The notes under the pieces are model-generated. The model was given only the letters and a program-made list of their open reading frames with translations. It did not search any database and had not been told where the DNA came from. A program made the position numbers and the translations under genes. From Flavobacterium sp. KMS (GTDB taxonomy: Bacteria > Bacteroidota > Bacteroidia > Flavobacteriales > Flavobacteriaceae): 64,000 nucleotides of DNA. The first letter of the stretch is position 1; each line of letters starts with the position of its first letter. This document shows positions 16,623 to 26,201 of this stretch, piece by piece. The stretch covers positions 186,001 through 250,000 of the forward strand of contig NZ_JSYP01000001.1 of the NCBI RefSeq assembly GCF_000813005.1, written 5' to 3'.

Positions 16623-17332
16623 TACTATTTGTAAAATTATTTTTGGCACACCTACTTGGTGACTTTATATTTCAGCCTAATTCGTGGGTTATTGATAAAG
16701 AAACCAAAAAACAAAAAAGCATTTACCTATATATACATATAGCCTTGCATGGTATTATAGCCTGGATTCTGGTTGGCGAATTGTCCTTTGGATGGTATGC
16801 GCTATTATTAGCAACAACACATGGTTTTATTGATTTTTTAAAACTTCATTTCCAAAAAGATACTACCAAAAGAACTTGGTTTATTGGTGACCAAATTGCA
16901 CATTTGATAGTTTTGATAGCCATTGCATTTTTATACAGTCAGCAAAGAATATACTTGCATTGGCTTAACAGTCAATTCTGGATTATAGTAACGGGGGTTT
17001 TATTTTTAACAAAACCAACTTCTATTTGTATCAGAAACCTGATCTCGATTTGGACTCCCGAAAATAAAAATGGAACCGACGATTCTCTTGCCAATGCAGG
17101 AAATTACATTGGCATACTAGAACGTCTATTTGTATTTTGTTTTATAATCACCGGACATTTTGAAGCCATTGGTTTTTTACTGGCAGCAAAATCTATTTTC
17201 AGGTTTGGCGATTTGAAAGAAGCCAAAGATCGTAAACTAACAGAATATGTTCTTATAGGAACTCTTTTAAGCTTTGGTATTGCATTACTTACTGGCTTGA
17301 TCGCTCAAGTTATGTTATTACAAACCTTTTAA
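16619..17332 (+). CDS. DUF3307 membrane protein
   Basis: The 237-residue integral membrane protein has an N-terminal DUF3307 signature [11 protein letters not shown] (about 9-19). Several hydrophobic helices follow, at about 33-55, 87-106, 114-129, 168-190 and 210-234. Its start codon overlaps the satD stop (ATGA). The 3' end overlaps the end of the convergent pyrD by 15 nt. Coupling to satD suggests the pair acts together, perhaps in stress-related regulation. The biochemical activity is unknown. Confidence 0.82.
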   Translation: MILFVKLFLAHLLGDFIFQPNSWVIDKETKKQKSIYLYIHIALHGIIAWILVGELSFGWYALLLATTHGFIDFLKLHFQKDTTKRTWFIGDQIAHLIVLIAIAFLYSQQRIYLHWLNSQFWIIVTGVLFLTKPTSICIRNLISIWTPENKNGTDDSLANAGNYIGILERLFVFCFIITGHFEAIGFLLAAKSIFRFGDLKEAKDRKLTEYVLIGTLLSFGIALLTGLIAQVMLLQTF

Positions 17333-18337
17333 AATCTCTTTGTTTATTTCTTTAATCAAAGCTGGACCTTCGTAAATAAAACCTGTGTATAACTGAACCA
17401 AACTTGCACCTGCATTTAATTTTTCGATAGCATCTTGTGCAGTATGAATTCCTCCTACTCCTATAATAGGAAATGCTTTGTTGCTTTTTTCAGAAAGAAA
17501 ACGAATTACTTCGGTTGATCTTTGGGTTAACGGTTTACCCGACAAACCTCCCATTTCTTCTTTATTTATCGATTGTAACCCATCTCTGGAAATAGTAGTA
17601 TTGGTTGCGATTACACCTGCAATTTGGGTCGTTTTTATAATATCGATAATATCCAATAATTGCTCATCGGTTAAATCTGGAGCTATTTTTAATAATATCG
17701 GTTTTGGTTTTGCATGCGTTAGATTTTTATTTTGTAACGTTTGCAATAATTGCGTCAATGGTTCTTTATCTTGTAACGCTCTTAAGTTTGGCGTGTTTGG
17801 AGAACTTACATTCACCACAAAATAATCTACATGATTAAATAAGGCATCAAAACAAATGATATAATCATCGACTGCATTTTCATTTGGAGTAATTTTGTTT
17901 TTCCCAATGTTTCCACCAATTAAAACTCCTTTATTTTGCTTCAAGCGTTCTACAGCTTCGATAACACCACCATTATTAAATCCCATACGGTTAATAATTG
18001 CCTGATCTTCTTTTAAACGAAATAATCTCTTTTTAGGATTTCCTTCTTGTCCTACTGGTGTTACAGTTCCTATTTCTATAAATCCGAAACCAAAATCTGA
18101 AAGTTCTTTATATAGTTTAGCATCTTTATCAAATCCTGCTGCAAGACCAACCGGATTACTGAATTTTATCCCGAAAACTTCTCGCTCTAATCGAGGGTCA
18201 TTTTCTTTATAAATTGCTTTTATAATCGATGAAACTCCTGGTATTTTTGAAATAAATCTAACAAATGAAAAAGTAAAATAATGGACTTCTTCTGGATCAA
18301 ACCTAAAAAGTATCGGACGAATAAGCAATTTGTACAT
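17318..18337 (-). CDS. pyrD: Quinone-dependent dihydroorotate dehydrogenase (class 2)
   Basis: PyrD oxidises dihydroorotate to orotate in pyrimidine synthesis and passes electrons to the quinone pool at the inner membrane. The 339 residues start with the amphipathic helix of class 2 enzymes ([21 protein letters not shown]), followed by an FMN-binding TIM barrel. The class 2 catalytic serine lies in [25 protein letters not shown] near the C-terminus contacts FMN. Its 3' end overlaps the convergent DUF3307 gene by 15 nt, leaving no room for a terminator between them. Confidence 0.97.
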   Translation of the reverse strand: MYKLLIRPILFRFDPEEVHYFTFSFVRFISKIPGVSSIIKAIYKENDPRLEREVFGIKFSNPVGLAAGFDKDAKLYKELSDFGFGFIEIGTVTPVGQEGNPKKRLFRLKEDQAIINRMGFNNGGVIEAVERLKQNKGVLIGGNIGKNKITPNENAVDDYIICFDALFNHVDYFVVNVSSPNTPNLRALQDKEPLTQLLQTLQNKNLTHAKPKPILLKIAPDLTDEQLLDIIDIIKTTQIAGVIATNTTISRDGLQSINKEEMGGLSGKPLTQRSTEVIRFLSEKSNKAFPIIGVGGIHTAQDAIEKLNAGASLVQLYTGFIYEGPALIKEINKEILKGL

Positions 18338-18362
18338 AAGTGTGTTGTTGTTTTTGTGGGTG

Positions 18363-18396
18363 CAAATTTAGCTATTATATGCTAAAATGCACCCAA
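18363..18396 (-). promoter_or_regulatory. Flavobacterial promoter for pyrD
   Basis: On the minus strand a TTG (18396-18394) is followed after 23 bp by TAAATTTG (18370-18363), matching the TTG / TAnnTTTG pattern. The -7 box lies 25 bp before the pyrD ATG. Confidence 0.55.
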
Positions 18397-18492
18397 TTTA
18401 TATAAAAAAACAACTTCTTAATTTGATCTGTTCTAACTTTTTATTGTATTTTTATTGTTGAAAACACAAACTATACAAAAACAGTCGAATTA

Positions 18493-19632
18493 ATGAAAAA
18501 AATAAACAAATATTGGTTATTTGGAACAATAGCCGCTGGTATTCTATTTATTAGCTTTGGCTATGCAAAATTTATAAAGCCAACTACAGAAAAAACAACT
18601 CAGGATTGCAATGAAGTTCAAATGGTTTCATCAGAATCTAAATTTGAACCTACAATCGTTAATAAAAAAGCAGCTCCATCCAAAGCTCCAAAAGGTATGG
18701 TTTGGATTCCGGGTGGAGAATTCTCGATGGGAAGTAATGTTGCCGACGAAAGTTTGTGTAGTATAAAAGGAGTTACCAAAGATGCCGCCCCAATACATCG
18801 TGTATATGTAGATGGGTATTGGATGGATGAAACTGAGGTTACTAATGAACAATTTGAGCAGTTTGTAAAAGCAACTGGATATATAACCGTTGCCGAACAA
18901 AAACCTACGAAAGAAGAATTTCCTACCGCTAACGAAGAAGATTTAATTACTGGATCTGTCGTATTTACTCCTACTCCAACATCTGTAAACTTAAACAACT
19001 TCCTGCAATGGTGGTCTTACGTAGGCGGAACAGATTGGAGACATCCTCAAGGACCAGAAAGTACAATAAAAGGAAAAGAAAAATACCCTGTTGTACAAAT
19101 CGCTTATGAAGATGCTACTGCTTATGCAAAATGGGCAGGAAAAAGACTTCCTAGCGAAGCTGAATGGGAATTTGCAGCAAGAGGCGGCAAAACAGGAGAA
19201 TTATATGCTTGGGGAAATACTTTAAAACCTAAAGGAAAGTTCCAAGCTAATATCTATCAAGGTCATTTCCCTATTAAGGATGGTGATACTGGTGAAGATG
19301 GCTTTAAAGGAATTGCGCCAACAGCACAATTTGCCCCAAATGCATATGGATTATACGATATGGCAGGAAATGTATGGGAATGGGTTAATGACTGGTATAG
19401 CGTAGATTATTACAAATCATTATCAGAAAATGGCAATGTTGCTAAAAATCCTCAGGGACCAACTACAAGCAATGATCCATCTGAGCCAGGACAGCTAAAA
19501 AAAGTACATCGTGGTGGTTCATTTTTGTGTACCGACCAATATTGTACTCGCTATATGGTAGGTACTAGAGGAAAAGGCGAAGTACGATCTGCAGCAAACC
19601 ATCTTGGGTTTAGATGCGTTAAAAGCATTTAA
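18493..19632 (+). CDS. Formylglycine-generating enzyme (SUMF1) family protein, exported
   Basis: Family members oxidise a sulfatase cysteine to formylglycine. The 379-residue protein has an N-terminal signal or anchor helix (about 8-25). The FGE-sulfatase domain starts at KGMVWIPGGEFSMGS near residue 67. ETEVTNEQFEQFV, RLPSEAEWEFAARGG and MAGNVWEW are family blocks. RGGSFLCTDQYC gives Cys346 and Cys351, spaced like the catalytic copper-binding pair of true FGE, which many homologues lack. No sulfatase gene is in the window. It could instead modify or bind another exported partner. Confidence 0.85.
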   Translation: MKKINKYWLFGTIAAGILFISFGYAKFIKPTTEKTTQDCNEVQMVSSESKFEPTIVNKKAAPSKAPKGMVWIPGGEFSMGSNVADESLCSIKGVTKDAAPIHRVYVDGYWMDETEVTNEQFEQFVKATGYITVAEQKPTKEEFPTANEEDLITGSVVFTPTPTSVNLNNFLQWWSYVGGTDWRHPQGPESTIKGKEKYPVVQIAYEDATAYAKWAGKRLPSEAEWEFAARGGKTGELYAWGNTLKPKGKFQANIYQGHFPIKDGDTGEDGFKGIAPTAQFAPNAYGLYDMAGNVWEWVNDWYSVDYYKSLSENGNVAKNPQGPTTSNDPSEPGQLKKVHRGGSFLCTDQYCTRYMVGTRGKGEVRSAANHLGFRCVKSI

Positions 19633-19649
19633 AAAACAAAATTAACACG

Positions 19650-19679
19650 AAAAGGATTCTACTTAAATAGAATCCTTTT
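19650..19679 (+). terminator. Intrinsic terminator after the FGE-like gene
   Basis: AAAAGGATTCTA (19650-19661) pairs with TAGAATCCTTTT (19668-19679) over 12 bp with a 6-nt loop, followed by more T residues. Confidence 0.88.
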
Positions 19680-19731
19680 TTGTTTACAATAGGATGTTTT
19701 AATCTAAAATAAGACAGCTAAAAAAAATGTC

Positions 19732-19739
19732 TATATTTG
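19732..19739 (+). promoter_or_regulatory. -7 box for pepT
   Basis: TATATTTG matches TAnnTTTG exactly and lies 18 bp before the pepT ATG at 19758. It also argues against the upstream in-frame TTG at 19737, which falls inside the box. Confidence 0.6.
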
Positions 19740-19757
19740 TTGCTTAAAAAAATAAAA

Positions 19758-21035
19758 ATGCAACATATTATAGATCGATTTATTAGTTATGTAACAATTG
19801 ATACAGAGTCTGATCCAAATTCACAAACTACACCAAGTACTCCAAAACAATGGGATCTTGCTAATAAACTTGTCGAAGAACTAAAAAACATCGGTATGCA
19901 GGATGTTACTATAGATGACAAGGCTTATATAATGGCAACTTTACCAAGTAATGTAGAACATACTGTTCCTACTATTGGTTTCATCTCACATTTTGATACT
20001 TCTCCAGATTTTTCGGGAGCTAATGTAAAACCACAAATTATTCCTAATTATGATGGTAAAGACATTGTATTAAACGCTGAGCAAAACATAATTCTATCTC
20101 CAAGTTACTTTAAAGATTTATTACAATATAAAGGGCAAACCTTAATAACAACCGACGGAACTACTTTATTAGGTGCCGACGATAAAGCAGGAATTACAGA
20201 AATTGTTTCGGCAATGGAATTCCTAATTAAAAACCCAGACATTAAACACGGAAAAATTAGAATTGGTTTTACACCCGATGAAGAAATTGGTCGTGGAGCA
20301 CATCATTTTGACGTAGATAAGTTTGGTGCCGAATGGGCTTACACCATGGACGGAAGCCAAATTGGTGAACTTGAATATGAAAACTTTAATGCTGCTGGTG
20401 CAAAAATTACTTTTAAAGGTAAAAGCGTACATCCTGGTTATGCCAAAGGAAAAATGATTAACTCGATGCTTATTGCTAATGAGTTTATTAATGAGTTACC
20501 AAAAGGAGAAACACCTCAAGAAACTAAAGGTTATGAAGGATTTTTTCACGTACATCACTTAACTGGAAGTATTGAAGAAACTGTTCTGGAACTTATCATT
20601 AGAGATCATAGCGCAAAAAGATTTGAAAGACGTAAAAAACTGATTGAGAGAATTACGAAAAAAATCAATCATAAATTTGCCAAAAAATTCGGAGAACCAA
20701 TCGTAATTGCCGAAATAAATGATCAATACTACAATATGAAAGAAAAGGTCTTGCCTGTAAAACATATTGTTGATATTGCAGAGAAAGCAATGAGAGAATT
20801 AGATATAAAACCATTAATAAAACCTATTAGAGGCGGAACTGATGGTTCTCAATTATCATACAAAGGATTGCCTTGCCCTAATATTTTTGCTGGTGGTCAC
20901 AACTTTCATGGTAAATACGAATACGTTCCTGTAGAAAGCATGCAAAAAGCAACTGATGTTATTGTAAAAATAGCTGAGTTAACTGCAATTCCAGGTATTT
21001 TTGATGTGCCTGCAAAACCTGCAAAAAAGAAATAA
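19758..21035 (+). CDS. pepT: Peptidase T (tripeptide aminopeptidase)
   Basis: PepT is a cytoplasmic dinuclear zinc M20 peptidase that releases the N-terminal residue from tripeptides. The start at 19758 ([19 protein letters not shown]) fits the family and the promoter. The 425 residues show the metal-ligand motif [12 protein letters not shown], then [12 protein letters not shown] with the bridging aspartate, and [11 protein letters not shown] with the catalytic glutamate. A C-terminal [12 protein letters not shown] holds the last metal ligand. It is a single-gene unit with a strong terminator. Confidence 0.96.
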   Translation: MQHIIDRFISYVTIDTESDPNSQTTPSTPKQWDLANKLVEELKNIGMQDVTIDDKAYIMATLPSNVEHTVPTIGFISHFDTSPDFSGANVKPQIIPNYDGKDIVLNAEQNIILSPSYFKDLLQYKGQTLITTDGTTLLGADDKAGITEIVSAMEFLIKNPDIKHGKIRIGFTPDEEIGRGAHHFDVDKFGAEWAYTMDGSQIGELEYENFNAAGAKITFKGKSVHPGYAKGKMINSMLIANEFINELPKGETPQETKGYEGFFHVHHLTGSIEETVLELIIRDHSAKRFERRKKLIERITKKINHKFAKKFGEPIVIAEINDQYYNMKEKVLPVKHIVDIAEKAMRELDIKPLIKPIRGGTDGSQLSYKGLPCPNIFAGGHNFHGKYEYVPVESMQKATDVIVKIAELTAIPGIFDVPAKPAKKK

Positions 21036-21064
21036 TTTTATTAGGCTTAAGCCGAAAAACAATA

Positions 21065-21102
21065 AAAAATCCCAATCTGAAAATTTTTAGATTGGGATTT
21101 TT
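21065..21102 (+). terminator. Intrinsic terminator after pepT
   Basis: AAAAATCCCAATCT (21065-21078) pairs with AGATTGGGATTTTT (21089-21102) over 14 bp around a 10-nt loop. Confidence 0.88.
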
Positions 21103-21167
21103 GCTTTTAATTTTAGATTGAAAACTGCAACTGAATACTAAAAAATTATACATCCTCTACAGTACTC

Positions 21168-22124
21168 CTATCCTAAAATAGTTTCAATTGCTTTTAATTC
21201 CTCTTGAGAAAAATCAAGATTTTGTAAACTATCTATATTGTTATTTAACTGTCCTACTGAGCTTGCGCCAATTAAAACTGATGTAATTCGATTGTCTTTT
21301 AATAACCAAGCCAATGCCATTTGTGCCAAAGACTGATTTCTGTTTTTAGCAATTTCATTTAGAGCAATTATCTTTTGCACTTTTTGTTCTGATACTTCCT
21401 CGAGTTGCAAATGTCCATTCGGATTTGATGCTCTGGAGTTCTCTGGAATTCCTTTCAGGTATTTATCCGTTAAAAGCCCTTGTGCCAAAGGTGAAAACGC
21501 GATGCAACCTACTCCTTTTTCTTCGAGAACATCTAGTAAACCAGCTTCGGCTTCACGTACAAACATCGAATATTTTACCTGATGTATTAAACAAGGCGTA
21601 CCTAATTGTTTTAAAATTGATGCTGCTTCTCGAGTTTGTTCCGCATTATAATTAGATATTCCAGCGTACAATGCTTTTCCGCTTCTTACAGCATAATCCA
21701 AAGCCATCATCGTTTCTTCCAGCGGAGTCTCAGGATCAAAACGATGCGAGTAAAAAATATCTACATAATCGAGTTTCATGCGCTTTAAACTCTGATCTAA
21801 ACTTGATAGCAAATATTTACGAGAACCCCAATCACCATAAGGTCCGTCCCACATTGTATAACCAGCTTTAGTAGAAACTACGATTTGATCACGCATGTTT
21901 CCTTGAAAATTGTGCCACAATATTTTCCCGAAATTTTCTTCGGCAGAACCCGGAACTGGCCCGTAATTATTAGCTAAATCAAAATGCGTAATTCCTTTAT
22001 CAAAAGCCTCTTTGATAATACTTTCACCATTTTCAAAATTATCTACCGAACCGAAATTATGCCATAATCCCAAAGAAATTTGCGGCAATAACAATCCGCT
22101 TTTTCCGCATCTATTATATTTCAT
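21168..22124 (-). CDS. Aldo/keto reductase, YghZ/AKR14-like
   Basis: This is an NADPH-dependent carbonyl reductase of the AKR superfamily. The 318 residues include GLLLPQISLGLWHNFG near the start and FDLANNYGPVPGSAEENFG (about 48-66), which gives the catalytic Asp49 and Tyr54. STKAGYTMWDGPYG supplies the lysine and YSHRFDPETPLEE the histidine. The loop MWDGPYGDWGSRKYLL is typical of the YghZ (L-glyceraldehyde-3-phosphate reductase-like) subgroup. It is transcribed alone. Confidence 0.9.
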   Translation of the reverse strand: MKYNRCGKSGLLLPQISLGLWHNFGSVDNFENGESIIKEAFDKGITHFDLANNYGPVPGSAEENFGKILWHNFQGNMRDQIVVSTKAGYTMWDGPYGDWGSRKYLLSSLDQSLKRMKLDYVDIFYSHRFDPETPLEETMMALDYAVRSGKALYAGISNYNAEQTREAASILKQLGTPCLIHQVKYSMFVREAEAGLLDVLEEKGVGCIAFSPLAQGLLTDKYLKGIPENSRASNPNGHLQLEEVSEQKVQKIIALNEIAKNRNQSLAQMALAWLLKDNRITSVLIGASSVGQLNNNIDSLQNLDFSQEELKAIETILG

Positions 22125-22199
22125 TTTTTTGATTTAAAGATTGAAAATTAAAGAATTTAAAAGCACAAAGCACATAAATTCTACTTTTGTAAAAATAAG

Positions 22200-22252
22200 A
22201 AATCGAAAGTATTATACAATTAATTTATACTAATTGAAAATACTTTCGATTT
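22200..22252 (-). terminator. Long hairpin downstream of the HdeD-like gene
   Basis: AAATCGAAAGTATT (22200-22213) pairs perfectly with AATACTTTCGATTT (22239-22252). Inner CAATTA/TAATTG arms can extend it. It lies 52 nt beyond the stop of the leftward HdeD-like gene and is a probable terminator, although the T-tract is weak. Confidence 0.5.
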
Positions 22253-22304
22253 ATAGTTTTATGCTTTTGGCTCATTTTCCTAATAACCAAAAAAACACTA
22301 ATCT

Positions 22305-22907
22305 TTATGAATTAATTTTATCTTCTAAATCATGTAACCTTTCGGGGATATCATGTATTTTTTTCAACTTGAAAGAGAAATAAATATAAAAAACACCAAT
22401 TGCTATAAAAGCAAAAGCGGTCCAATATACTAGCGAAAGTCCTGCAAAAATAGGATTCCACAATAATATAAATGAAAATATAATCCCTAGTATTCCTAAA
22501 GCTACAAGATTTCCCCAATCAGGCACGGCATAACTCTTTAAATCAAAAGCAATAACTATTGCCATTATAGATCGGAATAAAATTACAAATCCTACATATA
22601 ATGGAAGTATAGTAATAGAAATTAACGGGTTAGAGATTAATAATATCCCTACAATTAATCCTAAAATTCCTGAAGCCAATGTCCAACCCCAATTATCAAT
22701 TTTTTTTCTGTTAGAAAGTGCAAAAATAATTTCAAAAATTCCACTTCCCAAAAACGAGATACTAAAGATAAGCACAAGGGTTAAATAAGCTGCTAAGGGA
22801 GTTATAAAAGACCAAATTCCGATTCCCACAAAAAGCAACCCCACTAATAATGGAATGTACCAGTAATCAATAGCTTTTTTTACTTTTTTAAATAAAGAAT
22901 TTTCCAT
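22305..22907 (-). CDS. HdeD/DUF308 family membrane protein
   Basis: The 200-residue inner-membrane protein has six hydrophobic helices arranged as three pairs. The repeated pattern of G, I and L with short polar turns (LASGILGLIVGILLISNP, LVALGILGIIFSFILLWNP) is typical of DUF308/HdeD proteins. HdeD of E. coli is linked to acid resistance; the role here is not shown. The tail is charged and cytoplasmic. It appears monocistronic. Confidence 0.82.
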   Translation of the reverse strand: MENSLFKKVKKAIDYWYIPLLVGLLFVGIGIWSFITPLAAYLTLVLIFSISFLGSGIFEIIFALSNRKKIDNWGWTLASGILGLIVGILLISNPLISITILPLYVGFVILFRSIMAIVIAFDLKSYAVPDWGNLVALGILGIIFSFILLWNPIFAGLSLVYWTAFAFIAIGVFYIYFSFKLKKIHDIPERLHDLEDKINS

Positions 22908-23199
22908 AAGTATATTTTTAAATCATGCCTACTCTATAAAGTTTTCAGCTTACCTTTAATGGTTAACCTCATCATAAAGTAGCTATATTTAAGCTGTTTT
23001 ATTACGAAGTCTCTCAAAGATAAGAAATAAAAACCCCTATTTATAAAAAATAACTCACAAAGCAGTCTTTAATTCTTCTCTTAAATAAGTTTATAAATCC
23101 TATTCAAAAAATGCTTTCCAACCCTTTGATCTACCATTTCTTTGATATTAAAAAGTAACCACATATCTTTATAAATTAAATTACTTCCCTCTCAAAAAA

Positions 23200-23706
23200 A
23201 TGAAATCCCCAATTTATATATTATTTGCAGCAGCTATTTTATTCTCTTCTTTTACTATAAAGAAAGAAGAAAAAATTAGAATAAATCAAGTTGAGAAAAT
23301 ACAAACCGCAATAGATAGAGATTCTATTATTACATATTCTAAACAATATCTGGGAACACCTTACTTATATGCAGGGAATAATCCAAATAAAGGTTTTGAT
23401 TGCTCCGGTTTTGTTAATTATATTTTTAAACATTTTGATGTGAACGTACCGCGGAGCTCAAGCGGTTATAAAAGTCTGGGAATTACTAAAAAAGCCGAAG
23501 ACTTTAAAGTTGGAGACGTCTTAGTTTTTTACGGTTACAAGAACAAAACTATAGTTGGGCATGTAGGAATCATTTGTGAAGCCAATGGTATGAAATCAAA
23601 ATTCATACATGCCTCTTCTGGCAAAGCTGGTAGTGTAACCATTAGTAATTTGGACTCCGATCATTATAGCAAGCGCTTCTATAAGTGTATTAATGTATTG
23701 CCCTAA
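23200..23706 (+). CDS. Secreted NlpC/P60 peptidoglycan hydrolase
   Basis: This cysteine peptidase family cuts stem peptides of peptidoglycan, usually D-Glu-gamma-mDAP bonds. The 168-residue protein has a signal peptide (about 1-18) and a single NlpC/P60 domain. The catalytic residues are visible as FDCSGFV (Cys68), GHVGI (His121) and FIHASS (His137). There is no extra binding domain such as SH3 or LysM. It sits opposite an L,D-transpeptidase gene, so both neighbours act on the cell wall. Confidence 0.92.
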   Translation: MKSPIYILFAAAILFSSFTIKKEEKIRINQVEKIQTAIDRDSIITYSKQYLGTPYLYAGNNPNKGFDCSGFVNYIFKHFDVNVPRSSSGYKSLGITKKAEDFKVGDVLVFYGYKNKTIVGHVGIICEANGMKSKFIHASSGKAGSVTISNLDSDHYSKRFYKCINVLP

Positions 23707-23762
23707 ATAACGTTTTTGTTGCAAATCTTCACTAATTAAATTGTGCTAATTTAGGATTGCCT

Positions 23763-23871
23763 AGAATAGAGCGCGGATGACACGGATTTATCAAAATTTA
23801 TAAAAGAGAAAAAAATCTGTGTTTATCTGTGTTTTCGCTTTAGCGAATCTGTCTCATCCGCGCTCTATTCT
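23763..23871. repeat. 109-bp element with 18-bp terminal inverted repeats
   Basis: AGAATAGAGCGCGGATGA at 23763-23780 is perfectly inverted at 23854-23871. The complementarity continues imperfectly inwards with CACGGATT versus AATCTGTC. The middle has two ATCTGTGTTT-type units and no ORF. It lies between the convergent NlpC and transpeptidase genes and looks like a small non-autonomous mobile or palindromic element. Confidence 0.65.
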
Positions 23872-23881
23872 ACACAAAACC

Positions 23882-25462
23882 TTATTCTTCTGTAAGTAGC
23901 TTTATAAGACTTTCATCTCTTTTATAAATGTCTTTATAAAAATTCAAATTCCCATCACGATCTACCCAAGCGGTAAAATAACCAATATAAACAGGGATTT
24001 TCTTCTTTAGCGTATACCAACTTTCTTTACCTGTATGCATTGCTTTATCAATTCGCTCAGGAGTCCATTTAGGATCTTGTTTTAATAACTCAATTGCAAA
24101 CTCTCTTGGTTTTGCTACACGCACACAACCATGACTAAAAGCTCTATTTTCTCTTTCGAACAAACTTTTTGCAGGAGTGTCATGCAAATAAATATTATTT
24201 GAGTTTGGAAATAAAAACTTCACTAAACCAAGCGAATTATTTTTTCCTGGTAACTGACGAACAGCTCCATTATTCCATTCCAGATTTTTCTTTGCCAAAT
24301 AATTTTTGTCTTTGGCCATTCCTGGTTTAATCTCTGAATTAATGATACTTGTAGGGACATTCCAATACGGACTAAAAACAATATAACTCATCATTCCGCT
24401 AAAAATAACAGTTTGAGTCATCATTTTTCCCACAACAACAGCCGATACAAAAGCAATTTCGTTATCACGAATTAAATACAATTTAAACTCCGGAATATTA
24501 ACTTCTATATATTCTTTTCCTTTTTCGAGTTCAGGATCAATCCATCTACAACGCTCCATATTAGCAATTATGGTTTTAATCCTGTCAGATACCGGAATAT
24601 TCATTTCTGCAATATGCTCCGATGTAATTTTCCCATTTACAGTATTCCCGTTGTGTGATTGATAATTTTTAACCCCTTCGACCAAAACATCATCAAAAAC
24701 TAAACTCTTATTATCCTCTTTAAGGTTACCAGTTATAAACAATCGCTCTCTGATTTGCGCAACAGCAAGTGCTGAATCTCCTTTTTTTAGACTTTTAAAA
24801 TCATCACCTGCCTCAATTGATTTCCAACCTCCTTTTTTTTCAATTTCTCTATATTGATGAAGTGCATCACGAAGTTTGTAATACTGGCTGAACATTTTGT
24901 TCTTTTTGTCATCACTTATAGTAGATTTTTTATAAATTGAATCTGTAAAAACCTGATAATTCACTTTTTTACGAGGTAAAAGCCATTCTAATGATTTAGT
25001 TGTTTTTTCATCTACTCCAGAAACTTTCTGAACATAATAAAAGTATAAATTTGTAATCATTAAATCTGTATCGACCTGCGATAATTGGTTTTCTGAAGTA
25101 TGCTCAAAAATAGGACTAATCTTGTCACTATAAGGAAAATTAGCTTTTAAACCTTCCTGATCCAATCCGTTATACTTATTAAATAATGTATGTGCGAACT
25201 CTACAATACCTTTATTGTCCAACCACAATTGAGTAGACTTATTTTTCTTGTATAATGCCAAAACATCATTCTGGAATTTCAGCAATTTAGGGTATGCTTG
25301 ATAAAAAGTAATAACGCTCGAACTATCTATTGTAATTTTTAATTCGGGAACTACTTTCTCTGAAGTGTTTTTTGACTCTCCTTCTTTCTTTTCTGACTTT
25401 TTATTGCAAGAAATAGTAGCCAAAAAAATGGCAACAGCTACAAGTGGATACAAAACTTTCAT
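23882..25462 (-). CDS. L,D-transpeptidase lipoprotein (YcbB/LdtD-like)
   Basis: The family forms 3-3 crosslinks in peptidoglycan. The 526-residue protein has a lipoprotein signal (ATISC, Cys19). An N-terminal scaffold domain of the YcbB type follows (about 55-210), then a peptidoglycan-binding-like region (about 220-290) and a YkuD catalytic domain (about 315-500). The active site shows YLHDTP (His427) and FSHGCVRVA (His444, Cys446). It is anchored in the envelope facing the periplasm. Confidence 0.92.
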   Translation of the reverse strand: MKVLYPLVAVAIFLATISCNKKSEKKEGESKNTSEKVVPELKITIDSSSVITFYQAYPKLLKFQNDVLALYKKNKSTQLWLDNKGIVEFAHTLFNKYNGLDQEGLKANFPYSDKISPIFEHTSENQLSQVDTDLMITNLYFYYVQKVSGVDEKTTKSLEWLLPRKKVNYQVFTDSIYKKSTISDDKKNKMFSQYYKLRDALHQYREIEKKGGWKSIEAGDDFKSLKKGDSALAVAQIRERLFITGNLKEDNKSLVFDDVLVEGVKNYQSHNGNTVNGKITSEHIAEMNIPVSDRIKTIIANMERCRWIDPELEKGKEYIEVNIPEFKLYLIRDNEIAFVSAVVVGKMMTQTVIFSGMMSYIVFSPYWNVPTSIINSEIKPGMAKDKNYLAKKNLEWNNGAVRQLPGKNNSLGLVKFLFPNSNNIYLHDTPAKSLFERENRAFSHGCVRVAKPREFAIELLKQDPKWTPERIDKAMHTGKESWYTLKKKIPVYIGYFTAWVDRDGNLNFYKDIYKRDESLIKLLTEE

Positions 25463-25573
25463 AATATATTTTTTAATAAAAATAGAAAAGTTTTAGTAGA
25501 AACAAACCATTTATAAAAATTTAATCTTTGCTTTACAATCTACCTATAATTACTTCAGAAATAAACATAAAAA

Positions 25574-25603
25574 AACTCCAAACAAGTTGAGTTGTTTGGA
25601 GTT
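25574..25603 (-). terminator. Intrinsic terminator after the DUF1573 gene
   Basis: AACTCCAAACAA (25574-25585) pairs with TTGTTTGGAGTT (25592-25603) over 12 bp. On the minus strand it is followed by a T-tract. Confidence 0.85.
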
Positions 25604-25623
25604 CAGAGATATAAAACTACTTA

Positions 25624-26031
25624 TTATAAAACTATCCCTTTCAAAGTAAGTACTTTTGGTGTTGTTTCTGCACTTGTTACAACTGTAACAGTTTTAGAAA
25701 AAGCACCTTTATTGGCAGCATTGTATGTTGCTGTAATTTTTGCCGATTTTCCAGGAAGAATTGGTTCTTTTGTGTAATTTGTTGCTGTACATCCACATGA
25801 CCCTTGAACACTTGTAATAACTACAGCTGTTTTTCCTGTGTTTTTAAATTCAAAATCAATTGCTTTTGGTACATTCTGAGGGATCTGTCCCACATCAATC
25901 GTTTCAGCTTTCCATGCAATTCCTGCTGCAGCTACAACATTATTTTCTACTAATGATTGCACTGGAGCAATTGCAGAAAAAGACATTAATCCTAATGTAA
26001 ATACTAATAATAAAGGTCTGATAATTTTCAT
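25624..26031 (-). CDS. DUF1573 secreted protein
   Basis: The 135-residue protein has a signal peptide (about 1-23) and a DUF1573 immunoglobulin-like domain. The hallmark GSCGCTATNYTKEPILPGKS lies at about 88-107, with a CxC motif. The domain occurs widely in Bacteroidetes exported proteins, often without a known function. It is divergent from a histidine kinase, with back-to-back promoters at 26080 and 26163. Confidence 0.85.
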   Translation of the reverse strand: MKIIRPLLLVFTLGLMSFSAIAPVQSLVENNVVAAAGIAWKAETIDVGQIPQNVPKAIDFEFKNTGKTAVVITSVQGSCGCTATNYTKEPILPGKSAKITATYNAANKGAFSKTVTVVTSAETTPKVLTLKGIVL

Positions 26032-26079
26032 AAGTCTAAAATTTAAATGATTATTTGGTTTTTCATATTTTGAACATTA

Positions 26080-26087
26080 CAAATGTA
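26080..26087 (-). promoter_or_regulatory. -7 box for the DUF1573 gene
   Basis: On the minus strand the sequence is TACATTTG, an exact TAnnTTTG match, 48 bp upstream of the start codon. Confidence 0.5.
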
Positions 26088-26139
26088 AATCACATAAAAA
26101 CGGAACGCTGTTAATCGATCTCAAATGTTTGTTAACGAC

Positions 26140-26170
26140 TTGTTAATCGCTATATTTAAAGATATTTTTG
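26140..26170 (+). promoter_or_regulatory. Promoter of the two-component operon
   Basis: TTG at 26140-26142 and TATTTTTG at 26163-26170 are separated by 20 bp, the ideal flavobacterial arrangement. The GTG start of the kinase is 31 bp downstream. Confidence 0.65.
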
Positions 26171-26201
26171 ATTAATATTACACCTTGAAAATTCTATTTA
26201 A

